In this document: positions 1 through 14,423 of the stretch, one piece after another | How positions within the stretch are numbered: the first letter of the stretch is position 1 | Layout: every line of letters starts with the position of its first letter | Assembly (NCBI GenBank): GCA_003342895.1 | Contig: PTFA01000031.1 | Span: 5,808,678-5,872,677, forward strand | Direction: 5' to 3' | Length of the DNA: 64,000 bases | Origin: Casuarius casuarius | Lineage: Eukaryota; Chordata; Aves; Casuariiformes; Casuariidae | The notes under the pieces: model-generated | Databases searched by the model: none | Seen by the model: the letters and a program-made list of their open reading frames with translations, nothing else | What the model was told of the DNA's origin: nothing | Made by a program: the position numbers and the translations under genes

Positions 1-3000
1 GCCTGCACTGAACAAGGCAGAGATGTAGGAGGAAACAAATGGCATGTGATCATACAGTTAAAGCCTATGTCATTGTGTACATTCATGGTGTATATCGAGC
101 AAAATTATTGAGGCTGCCTTAATATTCTTTCTCTAGTTACCAAAATCCAAAAGGCAGATAGTTACACTAATTCCCAGGATTCATTTAGGAGAAAGTATAG
201 TATATGCTCACTGTCAAATACTGAGGAGATTGGCACTCCACAAGCTTTTCCCAGTGCTATCATGATTGGGATTATGGAGGCAAGAACAAATTAACTCAAG
301 TCAGCTGCTCCTTAGTAACCACCCCCGTAATGCTATCAGCATATTATAGATGTGAGATAGCCTGTTCTTCTTTCTCTTAGGAATGAACAGCCTTGAATTA
401 CCTCACAACCACATGCACAGGGACAGTTACACATTGGACACATCATAGGTTGTTATCCCATGGAAACTTTTTCTGATTGGCAAATCAAGAGTAAAAGATT
501 TCAAATCAATTACAGTATGTAAAAGATCATCTTTGATTCAAGAAATTAAATTCACAAACAATATTTGTGTGTGCATACAGCTAGCCCCTCAGCCACTCCA
601 TGTGGGGTAAAGAAAAAACGCTATCTTATTTTATTGGCTATCTATGGCCATTATTTACATGGTTTCTTCTGCTTTGGCTCCTGATGAAGACAGGACACGG
701 TACTACGTGGTTTGATGTTGTACAGTAACTGCAGTGTTTCTTAACATGTTAAAATCCGAAATGGTCAAAGGCAACAGAATAGGCAAAAATATTCCTAGTA
801 ACAGATGTTTTAAACATTCTTTGCTTTTAGAAGCTTCACAGAATTATGTGGGTACCATCTATCCTAACTTATCCAGAATACTCAACCTATCACAAAGCCT
901 AACTTTTTAAAGGAAGAACATTGCAATAAAAGAAGCTTTGGCATTGAATGAGCTTCCATGTTTCATTTTCCATCACTCCCACAAAGAAACTCTGTGAAAG
1001 TGTTAAAGATAAGTCAAAAGATAGAATGTTCAGGAATCCATTTATTAAAAGATTAGTAATCAGAAAGCTTAATTCATTCTCATTAGCTCATATTTCTATA
1101 GATTGCACTAACTCAGCTCCCACCCTGCTTACCGCAACTAAGACTGCATCAATATGCCTATTGTAAATGTCATATTTCTAGTACTTACTGCTCAGCTGTT
1201 GGTATTTTCCTTTGGACTAGCCATGGAAATTCAAGCCTATAACCTAAAAAGCATGTGTAAATGCTCCGTTTACTCACACAAAACCTTTACTGCCAACTAC
1301 CTAAACAGAAAGCTTTAGGAAAGACAGCTAAAGTGACTCCCTACATCATCAGGTCTAACCACCTGCTACTGCAGGCAGTTCTGAAATAAAATCTTAAACA
1401 TAGCAATAAATTAGCCTACAATATGGTCTGATTAGAACTGACTGGATATATTTTTGAACTTTCCAAGATTACTGTTTAGCAGCAGTGTTTTAAAATATCT
1501 ATGATCACTTAAGTGCACAATAGACCGCAACAGTTCCAAAGGAGGGTGGTAGAAAAACAGTCCTTGACTTAAGAGTTCTCAGATTAATTTCTGCTGTGGT
1601 TGCACATGTAGCCACAGCAAACTCACCGTGGTCACAGTTGCCAGACACTCAACTGAGTAATAAAAAGTGAGTTTCTACACGGTGGTTGCACACAAAGTCC
1701 CTGGTGGCCACACTTGGGAATTGCTGGTTTAGCAAATACAACACTTAACGAGACAGTAAGCCTCAGTTCCACTCTTGCTTCAAAGACAAATTCACTTGGA
1801 CAAGCCAACTTTGCTTGCTATACTTACTTAACGTGCCATTTCCTCTCCATTTCCTCTCTAGATACACCATCTCCCTCCATCCAGGGCTGTGGGAAGAGCA
1901 TTTTCCTTTAATGACTGGAATTGATGGCAAGCCTAAGCACTATACAAGCATCTGTAGAAAGAGAAGTGCTGCCTTTGGAGTTAACATTTACTAAACTTTG
2001 TATCTGTTTTCCCTTCTTCATTTTACAGTTCACAGTAAAAGCAGCACTTGTATGAAAAGCATAGTTCCTAGCTGAGTCCAAAACCAGTTCAGTTCAAGAA
2101 CAGGTAGTACAAACTTTCTAATGGGACCTCACAGATGTGTTTCAGCACTGACCTACATGTCCCCCACTGCAGGATGGAAAAATAAAGAAATAAACTACAG
2201 CAGTGTGTCAACTGGCATAATTTTGATGTGCACCTCAAGAATGTTATGAGACACGAGGCTGATGTCTAAGAGGCTTCTCTAATCCATTAAATGCATGTTC
2301 TGAAGTGACCTTTTGGTAATAGGGAAAACTCGCCAATTAAGAAAGTGACCCCTGCTTACGCAGTCCTGGACCTTGTCACTGTGACTCTCAGTGTAATGCC
2401 ATTTAATACCAAATGCGGTGACAGACTTTATCATTACAGTCACTTTTCCAGAACTGAGCCATCAATTCATTTCAGCAGTCGCCTTTTCTCATAGAACAAA
2501 TTATCATCAAAAATGCAAAGTATTTGCCTCTTCCAGTAACAGATGGTCCTTAGACAACAGAGTACTGAATCTTATCAATAACACTCTCAGCTACACGGGG
2601 AAAAGCAAGCTTCCTGAGCCGCAGTGTAAAGTACCATTTACTGCCTCAAGGGAATGCTTGGTGGGGCCAGAGTTCCTATAGCATGCTGACTTGAAACAGG
2701 AGATACAAGATCCTGAGGGGTCAATTCATATAGATTTTTCTAAGGTATGGACTATGTTTCCTTGGGGAGAGCAGGGGCGTGGGGGGGAGAAGGAATGCAA
2801 TTTTGAGTAAAAAGGAGTGTTATAATCTAAAGCAGAAAGAAGAGATAGGGCTTGGCTGATAGCTGAAGGGTATTGAGGGACTTGAGCACCTTACCCCAGG
2901 AGGGGCATGGCTGGAAGTGCAGTGCTGTGCAGCAGTGAATCAACCCCAGGTATGGGTGAGCATGTGATAACAGAAAATACTGAAGCAGCAAAGATGTGGA

Positions 3001-6000
3001 TAAAAAAAAAAGCTGCTTTTCCCAGCTGTCCGCTAATAAAGGTGCTTGCAATTTCATTCTAAGAAGGGGGGAAACGGGAGGAGGAGGAGGAGTGGGCGCT
3101 CTTTCTCATTAAAATCCTTCCTTAGGCTGCCAGCTACCTACCCACATTCTTACTGTCTCTGTTTCTTCGGCATTGCTAAATGGTTTAGATGCATAGATGA
3201 AGAGAACCAACACAGGAAAGCCAGAGCCTTTTACTTACATTTTACTTACATTTTGGTCTAAAGTAACACACACCTGACTACGTACTTAACCTTGCAGAGG
3301 GAATTAGTCCCATAGACTGCAATGAAATCACAGGTGAAGTCTAGAAAGCGGTACAGGACCAAGGTACAAATTTCAATATGCTCTTAACAGAAGCAACATC
3401 TGCTCAAAACCACAGTTAGGGCCTTGAAAATTCCCAGAATATAAATATTAAAAATATTAACAGTATAGAGTTAAATTCAGGACACAGTCTGTGCCCAGAA
3501 CTCCCACCACTTACCCCTAAAATTCACTGAAGTTTTGTTGTTGTTGTTTTTCAGAGAAAACATACTTATTTACCCCAACACATTTTCATAAAAAAATGCA
3601 GACTGTTAACATCACTGACAAAAAAATTGTTATTGGTGAGTTTTTATCCTCTTTTGTACCTCACACCCCCAAAACACTTCCTTTCCCTTTGAAGCAGGAA
3701 TCCTTCTTCTCCTCCTGCTTCCACGCATGCATTCTTGCTTTAACGCTGTCCACAAAAAAAGGAAAAAGGGAAAGAAAAGGCAGTGGATATTTTCAAATTA
3801 GATGGAAAATCTCTGTTTCCTCTCATGGGAAAGGCCTAGTATTTTTCACATAGCCCAAATAAAGTCTATCAAATATTCTGGGTACAGCTGAATGTTTCAA
3901 AAGAAGATCCTTAAAGTATTCTTCCATGGACTATAGCAAGGAAGAATTATTCTAAATCAGGAATTTACTCTCTTTCAAAATCAAAGGCACAAATACTACC
4001 AGAATTGTGATAGATAACCTCTATATACCGCCACACCTGAGAAAAATCTGAAGTTCCTGTTACTCTCTTCCCTCCTACCTCACCTCATTCTCTTTCTCTG
4101 ACTGACAGAAAAGCAAGGTTAATAAAAGATTTGTATCTTTTCTTACATTTTGGTAATTATATTTCTTTTATGTAATTGGTTTTAAAATATACCTGCTTCT
4201 CACAACCTTCCCCATTACAAGTAATGCTTGCTTCTGAGCTGAATTCAAAATGGAAGGCAAGATCAAAATGGAAGGAAGAAGGCTGTGGCTGAGAAAAAGT
4301 GCTTGCTTTCTGGGTCTCCCATACTGCTGTAGGTTAGTCCCCTAGTTTGAGGTGCACAACCCAGGGCTGAGCACAGCTGCAGCTGATTTTTAGGCACTTG
4401 ATCCTCACAACAGAAACTACAGCTCTTAGTTGCCTAAAGTTCCCATTTCATGGGTGGAGAGAATTGTGTCAGGGCGGACTCCACCATAACCCACATGCTA
4501 AGAGAGAAGCCACTGAAATTATCTATGACAGACCATACCTATTTATTACATGCCCCTTTACAAAGAAGAGCCTAAAGACCTGCTTGGACAGCTACTAAGC
4601 TTGCAAGGTGTGGTAGGAGGAAAGAAAGTCTCAGATGATATGGGAATTCATAGCAAGAAACAGACAGGCAGGGTTCAAGGTGAGAGGAAGCAGTCTCTCA
4701 TGACCAGGTAACACTTGCTGCTACTCAGAAAATCAACGAGTTGACCAGAAGAAACAACAAACCTGGAAAGACATGGTGGAGAGGGGGTGTTGTACAAACC
4801 TTTCTATTTCTATTCTGTCTGATATCACTACTTTGAGCTCTTTATAATTAAAAATTTCTCAGCTTTTATTCAAATAAAATTGTGCTCTTTTGAATTTAAA
4901 AGCCTTTCAGTCGCTTTGGGATCTCACTACTGGGAAGAGGTCTAGGTGTATCAATTTCAAAGGTGTGGCCAACTAAGGGTCCCATCACATCAACCAATGG
5001 GAAACATTAACAATGAGGAGCACTTGCTTAATTCCCATAACTTCAAATGGTGTAGGTGCTTAGTTCATAGGCCTAAATCCTGCCTTGGACTACTCCTCTA
5101 TTTCTTAAAATATTATTTCTGCTAATACCCTCTTTTGTGAACCAGAAAACTAGTAAGACACTAACCTGGAGTATGGGACACCCAAGTTAATTTCCTTTTC
5201 ACCTTGACAGGAGGAATGGAGACTCCATCTACTTAGAAGAGCCTGTAGTCTGATCTTCACCAGCATTCAAATATCCCAAACATCTTCAAATGTCCTCAAA
5301 CCCAAATGGATTGTGGTACCTGCTACAGACCAGAATTAAAGCCCATAAGTCTGAAGAGGGAGACGAGCTTATCCCTGTTATTTCCTGTCAACTATCTTCC
5401 AGCTGCATTTGTAGCTAGGAATTAATGCACATGAACTGAGCTTGTCCACTTTCTTCATTCAAGTGCACTAATATCAGCCCACTTCTATACACCACACACA
5501 AAAATTTTATTTACTGCTATGCCATTGAAGTTAGTTGTTGTGAATTCCATTTTGAAGATCCTGATTCTTCCCACTCGCAGCATGTACAGCCTCACATCTA
5601 ACTCCAGGTTGAGGCAACAGTACCAAGATGCCTAAAAATTAGGGATCTCTTGGTGGCTTTAGCTCTTGTATATTTAATCTAATTAATTTTCTTATTATTA
5701 TTGTTGCGCTCAGGTTGCACTTGGTAATCGTACATAGTAACTGAACTCACAGATAGTGTATGCTGCATATGGAGTTTTCTTTTTCTATCTGCCAATTACC
5801 ATCACTATACAAATTTATCTTGGATCTTAATCTATGTTTGCTAGTACTCAGAAATGTATAAGAATGTGTAAATATAGGTCTTTATGCCTCCGATCCTATT
5901 CGTATTAATAGCGAGACAGAACCCTGTGTTATCATAACTACCTCCAAAACAGCTAAAGCTAATGGTTGAATGGTAAAAGCAATCTCAAGAGCTGAAACTT

Positions 6001-6869
6001 GTTCAGCCACTGAATACCTTCACCCTGATGACTAAAAGCATTTAAAACACTTTTAGTACGACTTTATTAGCTGATGCATATGCCTATCCTTAAAGCTAAG
6101 GATAACATGTCAGTTCTGCCTTGGAACAACCCATTTCAGGATCAAGCCCTTGTTAAATAACAGAGATAGTTCAGAGTTGTGTACTGGGCTGCTGCTACTG
6201 AACAGCCACCTGAAAATAAGGTTAACTGTAGCCATGTGTACATGTAGTTGGCAGACCTCTCCCATGCGATACAAAGTACATAGTTTGCTTTGGCCAGCCC
6301 ATTGGACATGGTTTCCTGAGTTCTCTAATTATGTTGAAGGTCTTATCTGGTCACCTTTGCAGAACTGATGCTACTCCATATCATAATAAGTCTCATAAGA
6401 TTTTGAATATATGAGTTATCAAGAGAACAGTGAGATGGATGAATATATGTGCAGGAAGCTCATATTAAGGCGCATGAAAAAATTCCTAAAATTCAGGAGA
6501 GAAAAAAGGACAGATGGATTTTTTAGTAAATACTGTTGCTTCACATTTCCTTGGCTCCATAAGAGAAAACATTTTCTACTAAAAATAGTAGCTGGAGTGA
6601 AAAGGTACCAATTTATCTGAGGGTATAAAATGAGGTGTGAGCTATTGAAAAAGGCAATTCTAACTGTGTTTGCCAGAAAACAGCCAGCATATCATACCAG
6701 GAGGCTGGGGGTTAATCCAGTGGTAAATTTAGCATGCATACCTTGGGAGAAAGCTTAAAGCAGCAGAATACTTAAATGATCAGGTGCAAATCTGGTAGCT
6801 TCACTTCTAACAACATACTGAGGACAAAAATATTGGTATAGCTTTTGCAATTTCAGCTTGAAGCTCAGC
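1..6869. other. Intergenic, no gene seen
   Basis: AT-rich non-coding sequence. No open frame exceeds 90 codons and none reads like a known protein. A hairpin with a 7-bp stem lies at 1593-1618 (GCTGTGG/CCACAGC), within a stretch (1560-1725) whose right end vaguely resembles a hAT-type terminus. A few words near 4400-4480 (GATCCTCACAAC, CCCATTTCATGGGTGG) may be a ghost of a MIR element. Otherwise nothing. Confidence 0.7.
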
Positions 6870-7097
<228 letters not shown>

Positions 7098-9640
7098 AGG
7101 CCCATTGAAGCATCATCTTCTGGACAGTAGGCTTCTGCCAGCAGATAACTCCCTTAAGAATCACCAAGTGGATAACACACAGGAATAAATAAGTACACAC
7201 TCACAAACAAATAGATATTGCATCTTTAAACACTATGGAACTATATGCATTTATTATATTCCTGTCATTGCTTTGTTGTCTACCTTTTATGTATTAATCC
7301 ACCTCCTGTGGCATAGGGACAGAGTTAAGCATGGCTTCATCTTTAAGCCTGGGCTTAAATGTTGTCATGAATAGTGTTTCAGGCCCAACAATGAGGCATG
7401 CAGATAAGTGTGCTAGTGGATTCAAGTGCTTAAGGGTAGGAACATACCTAAATACTAACCCAATTTTAAGAGGGTGTATGGACAGAGCGACTACTGCTTG
7501 GGGCATTTTGTTTTCATAGTTCCTGTGGTAATGTGAGGAGGAACTCTCAAATGGCAGGAGCTTCCAGAGCTTTGAGTGGGCACCCTTTGGTTTAAAGTTT
7601 CTTTCAGGTCAAAATTTAGCCAATGAAGTTAATATACTTGCTATGAAAAGCCAAAAATGTCCGGTAACATCTCTAAAAAGGGAACTGCACAGCTGATGCA
7701 GAGCAAGCAGTAGCTGCAATGGACAAGTATACAGGAGGCTTGTAAGTGGATGTTATACATACTGCTGCCTGTGGTTATGAGAGGATTAAAAGCATTTGCT
7801 GTGATGACAATTTCATTAACAAGTTTCCACTTTGCTCACAAGGGAATATAAACCAATTGTCTCCACTGGAAGAATCACATAGTATGATTAGGAAAACATC
7901 AGAAAGGAAAGCCATAACATGGATTAATTTAATTTTACAAAAAGTTGCATAACGATTATGGGATATTAATGGAAGAGGCTACTCAGATTCTTTCCTCTTC
8001 TTCTTGAATGGAAAAATCACCCTGTGATCATAGGTTTAAGGCTCTGGAGGGGATGCACTTTTATTCCCTGTTCCTCAGTACAATTGATATAACAGGTTTT
8101 GTAAAGCCAGTCAGAGACCGGGAATTGTAACGAGACACAGACAGCAGTTGTGTCACAGAGAAAAACAAAAGGAGACAGCAGGTATGGCCTCATGGCAGAT
8201 CCGACAGCACATGGCTGTGCCTGCAGTGAGAGAAGTTGGGAGTGTGCCATCATGAAGCCATTCGGCTTTTCTGTCTGTGAAGGATGCCTGTAAGAGTCAG
8301 GCTGGCAAAGGACTGAGAAACACTTGTACCATTGGGAAGAGAAAAGACCTTGACAATTGAAACTGTAAAGGGAGAGATCAAGAAGTTTGAACTCTAGAGT
8401 AGAGAATGAGAGATGAGTGACTTGCAGCAAAAAGGCTGGACTGGAGGGAAAGATGTCTAGAGCTTGATGTGCTACAGGGCTTGAAGTGAAGGGCCATTAA
8501 TATTACTGAAATAGTTACTTTAAAAGTAGATTTTCAATGTGAAAAAGGAGCAATTAGCTGTTAATCTCTGATTCATTTTCAACTGCTTTCCAAGGACTTT
8601 CCATAAACAAAAGAAAAAAAACCAGAGGTTTCTCACTCCATAACAGGAGAATTCCATAATGTTCATTTTTACTCTCTGGAACCTAATACTGGAAATAAAT
8701 GCTGAAAACCTCTCCAGTTGCTCCAAGGCTAGAGAGAGCAGGGGAAAAGATGTGATATATCAGAGCATTCTGACTAATGCAAAGCTGTAAGGTGCGTCCA
8801 TGAAACCTGCTTACTCTGGAAGTTGCATTAAAAAAAAAAAGATGAGAAGTATGGAGGCAGTGTTTTTCCTTTGGGGGTGGTCTGACTAAGAAGTGACTAA
8901 GAGTTCTAAAGGAGAAATTATAGTAAGCAGAAGAGCATCCTAGGGTATCTGCAAACAACTGGCGTAAGTGCAACTTTTAGTGAGTCAAATGACTAACATA
9001 CATACACATCACTAAGCACTCTGTGCGGCACAGCTTCTCAGGTCATCTCGTGGTGTGTAGGCTCACACACTGAAAATCTCTAAGAAAACTACAAAGGTAA
9101 CCAAGGATGCACAGGCGGAGGAAGCAATAAAAGTTTAAGACTAGCATGTGAGGGAGTGATAGTGGTATAACTTTAATTGGGTTGTATGAAACATTGCTTT
9201 CCTAGGGAGCCAAGAAGTTTGTAAGCTCTAAAAGGATAGCAAACTTTAATAAAACTTAGAACTCTCACAAGACATAGCAGAGTTGGGGAAGATAACACAC
9301 AGTTTGGTCATGTTTCAGGCTGTTGTGCTTGATTTATGAATCTGAAGGCATGTCTTGCACTAAGCAAACGGACCTCCTGGTTTATGAGAGTTCACTGTAT
9401 ATGCCTTTAGCTATGGATATACCACAGCATTTCTTCATTCATCTGACAAAAACTGGTACTTATTGGGCAGACATATCCTGTTTATGATGTCTGTTAAGCC
9501 AATATTACAGGGGAATGAGGAATATAATTCCAAGCATATATATCCATGACTGTGGATCAAGAAAAAAGACCTTAATTTTAATTTTTTTCTGCAGGTATAC
9601 TTTTGTGCAGCAAGATGCATTAGAAGAGGGGCATTATTTT

Positions 9641-9680
9641 TCTGACATTTCCATCATTTTTCTGACATTTCCATCATGAT
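9641..9680 (+). repeat. 20-bp tandem duplication
   Basis: TCTGACATTTCCATCAT occurs at 9641 and again at 9661, a period of 20 bases. The preceding TTT is also shared. It is a small perfect tandem duplication, so it arose recently. Confidence 0.85.
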
Positions 9681-10026
9681 GGGAATTATATGTCATATGT
9701 TTATCTATTTCAAAAGGGCAATACCTGGCTTTTAGGCTCCACAGTTGTGCACAATACTGCCTAAACCTGCGTTTGCAAACCAAATTCTGTAAGACTCTGA
9801 ACAGCATCTTAAGAACTCCACTGGCTAGTTGAAGAAGGAGGAGATGAACTCTCTATTTCTTGCAGAGAGAGCAAAGGTACCACTGTAGACCATGAGTGCT
9901 CTTGGGGAGTCCTAGTGAAATTCTGGCTGAGCAAGTTGGAATCCCTCCTGGAGCTTATTCTGTAATCTACTTTATATCATCACTGTCCCTCTAAATGTGG
10001 CAATTATCAATAAATGAATTTCTCAT

Positions 10027-10052
10027 CTGTGCCAAGCATGGAGTTGGCACAG
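10027..10052. repeat. Short inverted repeat (9-bp stem, 8-nt loop)
   Basis: CTGTGCCAA at 10027-10035 is the exact reverse complement of TTGGCACAG at 10044-10052. With no poly-U or RNA context, it is recorded only as structure. The half sites resemble the TTGGC(N5)GCCAA nuclear factor I palindrome but in the outward order. Confidence 0.6.
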
Positions 10053-10492
10053 TTGAGTATGATGTCTCTAACATTTCCATTTCTCCTTCACCTTTAATCC
10101 TGCACAGACTATTCATTTTATTGAGGGATGGAAGTAATGAGCATCTTTTGATGATTAGCCTCAGCTAGTCCCTGTAGGATAGTGGCAGTCAGGACTGACA
10201 AACTGGTAAGAGATGTCCACAGCCAAGTGTAAGCAGGAAAAGAAAAGTTAATCAACTTGACTGAAAGCCACTGTGGTCTAAAACCAAAAGGCTCAGGATC
10301 TGCAATCAGGAGACTTAGCTGGTAGAGCTGTGAACTATACTGTGACCATACTGTTGAATGGGAGGGCAGTTTCTGAGGATCCTCAGGGTCCCACCACCAG
10401 ATAAAGATTAATAATATTTATTCTGTCCAAGGAAGGGGTTGTTTTTCCTGCTGGTGTTTTTTCATTAGTTGTTGCAGAAGGTTGGATTTTTT

Positions 10493-10509
10493 TGTGTGTG
10501 TGTGTGTGT
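10493..10509. repeat. (TG)n microsatellite
   Basis: A short uninterrupted TG run of 17 bases. Confidence 0.9.
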
Positions 10510-11454
10510 AAATATTATTCTGGTTCCAGTGGAAACACTTTCCTAAGTAGGAAAGTCTTGAAGTGTTTCCTACATGCAGTCAAATTAGATTTTCACCCCT
10601 GGGATGATAATATTTCCATTCCCCCACCCATTGTCTGTCTTGTGCATTTATATTATAAACTCTTAAAGAACAGGGACTATTCCTCACCACATGTGTATGT
10701 AACATTCTTCATACTGTGTCTCTCATTTCAAATGGCACCTCCAATCTTAAATACAACCAAGCAACAGGAAGTTTAAAAAATGTTCTACAGATGCAAGTGA
10801 TTATTAAGGCCAGTCAGGGACAGAACAAGAAGCAGGAATCAGGATTTTCTGCTTTCCACTCTTTAGCTTAATTCAGAAATCCAGCCACTTTTCAAAGGAA
10901 GGAGGAACCTATCCTTTGGCAGTATGGCTTTTTGAGTATTCTTTAGCCTCCAAATGGAAAAAGGTATCTCAACAAAGTTCAATTAAAAAGAATAATAAAG
11001 CCTATTAGACCGTCCCAACTTTGTGGATAGTCTGAGCATACTAAAACGCTGTTGAAATGACTAGAAGTCTCTCCATTGACTTCCAGGAACCCTCACTAAG
11101 AGTCTTTATGAACTCAAAGCCAGACAGAAATGAGTGAAGGGAAAAAAAGTCTTTTAGGTACACATATCCTGCTCTGCCCTAGGGGTTTGGGTTCTGCACA
11201 CAGAGGAAAGAGGGTTCAAGATAAAACTGAAGGGGAGCTCCCTCCCTTCACTTTCTTTCAACAGTCAGAGCAATCTGAGAAACATTCTTGTATTAAATAA
11301 ATCCTATCCTCACTTACACCCATGCAACTGAAGGCAGCGTTTGGCTGCAAGATAAGTGTATTTCTTAACTATTTTGAGTGCCATATGCTATATGAGTCCC
11401 ATATGTTAGCATTTCTTAACTATATATAGCCATTTCAAATGGTATACAGAGTTA

Positions 11455-11700
11455 AAGGAGAGAGCACTCTCCTGATCTCCCCTTCACCTCTCCTTAGATC
11501 TCTCCTCCCCCTTTCCTTTCCTTTTCTCTTCCTTCTGCACTCCTCCCTGCCTACACTCAGCTTCCTTCATCACACTTCCTACTATTTTTTATTTTAAAAA
11601 ACAAACAGTATTTTGTATTTCTAACAAACCTCCTCCTTCCCCCCTCCCATCTGACATCTGGTTTTATTTTCCCCCCTTCCCCCACGCCATGTGCAGCATG
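11455..11700. repeat. Pyrimidine-rich low-complexity stretch
   Basis: The stretch is rich in CTCC, CCTT and TTTCC words with scattered purines. A similar stretch continues at 11790-11910. It produces long open frames on both strands with low-complexity peptides; none is protein-like. Confidence 0.7.
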
Positions 11701-13065
11701 GGTTTCCATTTCCTCGATGCTGGGGCGATATGACACGGCTGCAGTAAGGACAGGAGCTAAGTGGAAGGCACAGTCAGTGCTCCAGCAACCCTCCAGCCCG
11801 TCCTCTCTGCCTCTGCTCTCCCTTTCCTTTCCTCTCGCTTCCTCCTCCCCACCTGTCTGGATCTCTTCAGGACCTCCGGCTTTCTTCCCTTCCTTGAGCA
11901 TTTAGCTGAAAGCAGCTGCTTCCCATCGAGGCTGGTTCAGCAGGTATTTTCCTCCAGACTACCATATCCTCTTTTTTTTTTGCTTAAAAAAAAAAAACAA
12001 AACTATTTTTGCTCTCTTGGATGGCTAGCTTCCCCCTTTCCCAAAAGCAATGATTGGGGCAGCCTGACCTGGGCATAAAAGCATTTAAGCTTTGAACCCT
12101 ACATCCTGCATGTTAAGCAGCTTCCACCACACACCTCAGCTTAGTTTGTTGTGTTTAGAAATGCAGAGCCTGACTGCTGTGGCCTGATATTTCTCAAAAA
12201 AGTAAGAGAGAAAACACCATTAGGAGTATCTCCCTGGCCTCCCACACTGCCTGCACCCTTTTGTGTTTCTCTGGCAATTGCAGACTAGAAGGGCTGGGCA
12301 ATGGGCATTTTTCACTGCCAGGAAAGCAAATGGTATGAAATAGAAGAGAACAGTAGAGTCCAGAAACTGATGGCACATCACGTTCAGGAGCACAACTGAG
12401 CACAAGCTGTGAGACAGCAGTCCACTACAGGGAAAGATCTGGAAAAAAATCTGTAACATCTGCCTGACTGCAAAGAAAGAATTGGAACTTCTTCACTAGG
12501 TTGGCCTTTAACACTTTTTTTTTTTTTTTAATTTGGTTGTGGTCACAAATAATGGGAATTATTTTGATTGCTGCAGTGGAACAAGCACTTGAAAATGTTT
12601 GCTTCTTGTAATCTCCAGCTCTAAAAATCTACTCATGGAAGCAGTGAGGTAAAAAAGGAAATAAATGTTTATAACATATGCGAAAAGCCAGGTCCACCAC
12701 GTAAAAAAAGTCCCATCACAATCCTTAACAAGGAAAGTAGAGAAAAGTATTTCACAGGAGAAACTTTAAGGCAAGGTAAAATTCACCTCCATACAGATGA
12801 TCAGCACAAAACTGGTGGAAAAAGTTACAGTTTTCTTAGCACAAGTTAAGATTAGCAGGATTCAAGGGGTGCATAGCCTTTTGCAACACAGAGGAAGGGG
12901 TCCCACCATTTTTACATGAAATGCAAAGTAGGCTTCTGATGCCCTCGTTCCTCACCACAAATGCAAGCCTGCTATTGAGTGCTCACTTGAGGAAGCTAGC
13001 CCATTTCCAGCATCCCCAAATGGCTCCATATTGCCATTGGCCCTTCTTTCTGCCAAGTTTCCCTC

Positions 13066-13743
13066 TTAGGAGCTGGACCTCTCAATGTGAAAATTTCCTT
13101 TATAAGTAACAGTTCTGGGATGAGGGAAACACCACAAAATGTTGGAATCAGAACTTGCATGAACTCTTTTCAGCTGACCCCAAAAACGTTTATAATATAC
13201 CATAGGCCAACAACGCTCATCTGAATGTGATATTCCTCTGAGGTTTAACCTCAACTTGTATCTTTTGAGAAGTGTATAATGTAGCTTATGTACTTTTTTG
13301 AAATATCGTAATTTATGTTTTGCCTCATTTATTGCCCTATAATTATAATCCAACAGTGCCATCCACTGCTTCTCCAAATAATCTTTACTTACAGTTTCTT
13401 CCTTAAGTCATCTTCCATAAGTCACGACACTAAAACCAAACAGTTTGACTGTATATACCTATACAGGTATATATGAATATGAAACTTTTTTTTAATGAAC
13501 AAAGTCAAAACCGTAATCTGGTGATGTCCATAAGGGATTGCCAGAGCTGTCAAATCAAAACTTTCTGAGCTGTAGATGACACCATATTTCATAGTTAGAC
13601 AAACCACACTCTTGAGTCACGTAGAGAAAGTTTGTGTGCATAATTCTATAATGCTTCTTGAAATCAATCCAATAAAATAATTCCTTTTGACTCAAACCTT
13701 TCCACAAATATAATAACCTAGCCGATGGGAAAAGAACACCCAA
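13066..13743 (-). pseudogene. Stop-interrupted coding-like stretch, unknown protein
   Basis: On the minus strand one reading frame runs from 13743 to 13066, about 226 codons, with only four internal stop codons (near 13553, 13488, 13457 and 13409) and no need of a frameshift. The left part from 13377 is open for 103 codons, is rich in Lys, Arg and Tyr, and contains KHKLRYFKKVHKLHYTLLKR followed by a Trp-rich part. The middle reads GNPLWTSPDYGFDFVH. Composition is like a real protein rather than random AT-rich DNA. I do not recognise the family. It could be a decayed retrocopy, a transposon-encoded protein, or chance. No poly-A tail or target duplication is evident. Confidence 0.3.
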
Positions 13744-14067
13744 TTATGTGAAATGTCAAGTAATTATTCCAAATTCTTTTGGAACACTTCTTCAGCAACA
13801 AATGAAGGCATCCAGCACCCCAAAGAACTGTGACAGAAACACTGAAATTTTCTTAGATGTCATTTGAATGTTGGACTTACAGATATGTTGAATTATTTGA
13901 TACTTGATGAAGGTCCCTTGCAGAAAGTGGCAAGTATGTTCCTAGTTCACCATTGATGGTATTGCCTTCCTACCAAGGAAACCATAAAAATTTACCCTGA
14001 ATTCAACCAAAGCATTGATATTTTCTTTTATTTGTATGTGTCTTCACGCTATATTTCAGTCTATATA

Positions 14068-14125
14068 CATGGGTGTGTATATATGCGTGTGTGTGTTTGT
14101 GTGTGTGTGCATGTGTAGGTATATA
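14068..14125. repeat. Imperfect GT/AT microsatellite
   Basis: GGGTGTGTATATATGCG leads into GT repeats interrupted by TTT and CAT. The following 35 bases carry partly complementary CA-type words. Confidence 0.8.
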
Positions 14126-14403
14126 TGCAAATACCCACACAAACATTGACTGCATGTTCTTTATACACACCTATAATACGAGTAGTATATAGGTGCACAT
14201 ATTTGTTAAATATGTCTTAAAGTTTTGCTTCTAGTTCTATATTTAGGAACTCAAGTAAATACAGACAGCTTTAAGAGGTAATAAGCTTTGACTGAGTTTC
14301 TTTAGAGTTCTAAATATTCTGCTCTTTGGAAATTTGGGATAGCAAAATTTGAAAACATGGGCCTGAAATCTTTAGACACACCAATTTTTTTGTGGCTAAA
14401 ATC

Positions 14404-14423
14404 AAAAAAAAAAAAAAAAAAAA
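14404..14423. repeat. A20 homopolymer
   Basis: Twenty consecutive A. No recognisable retrotransposed body lies on its left, so it is treated as a simple repeat. Confidence 0.9.

Larger units (their letters stand above)
7098..13065. other. Intergenic, no gene seen
   Basis: Non-coding sequence apart from the small repeats listed at 9641, 10027, 10493 and 11455. A 137-codon minus frame at 8017-8430 is Cys/Leu/Ser-rich and resembles nothing known. No tRNA, rRNA or CpG island was seen. Confidence 0.7.

Noticed and set aside
1560..1725. Possible hAT-type miniature transposon
   Set aside because: Only one end resembles a terminus on the minus strand; no matching opposite end or 8-bp target duplication was found.
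8017..8430. 137-codon minus-strand open frame
   Set aside because: No recognisable domain, no splice or poly-A context, and biased Leu/Ser/Cys composition typical of chance frames.
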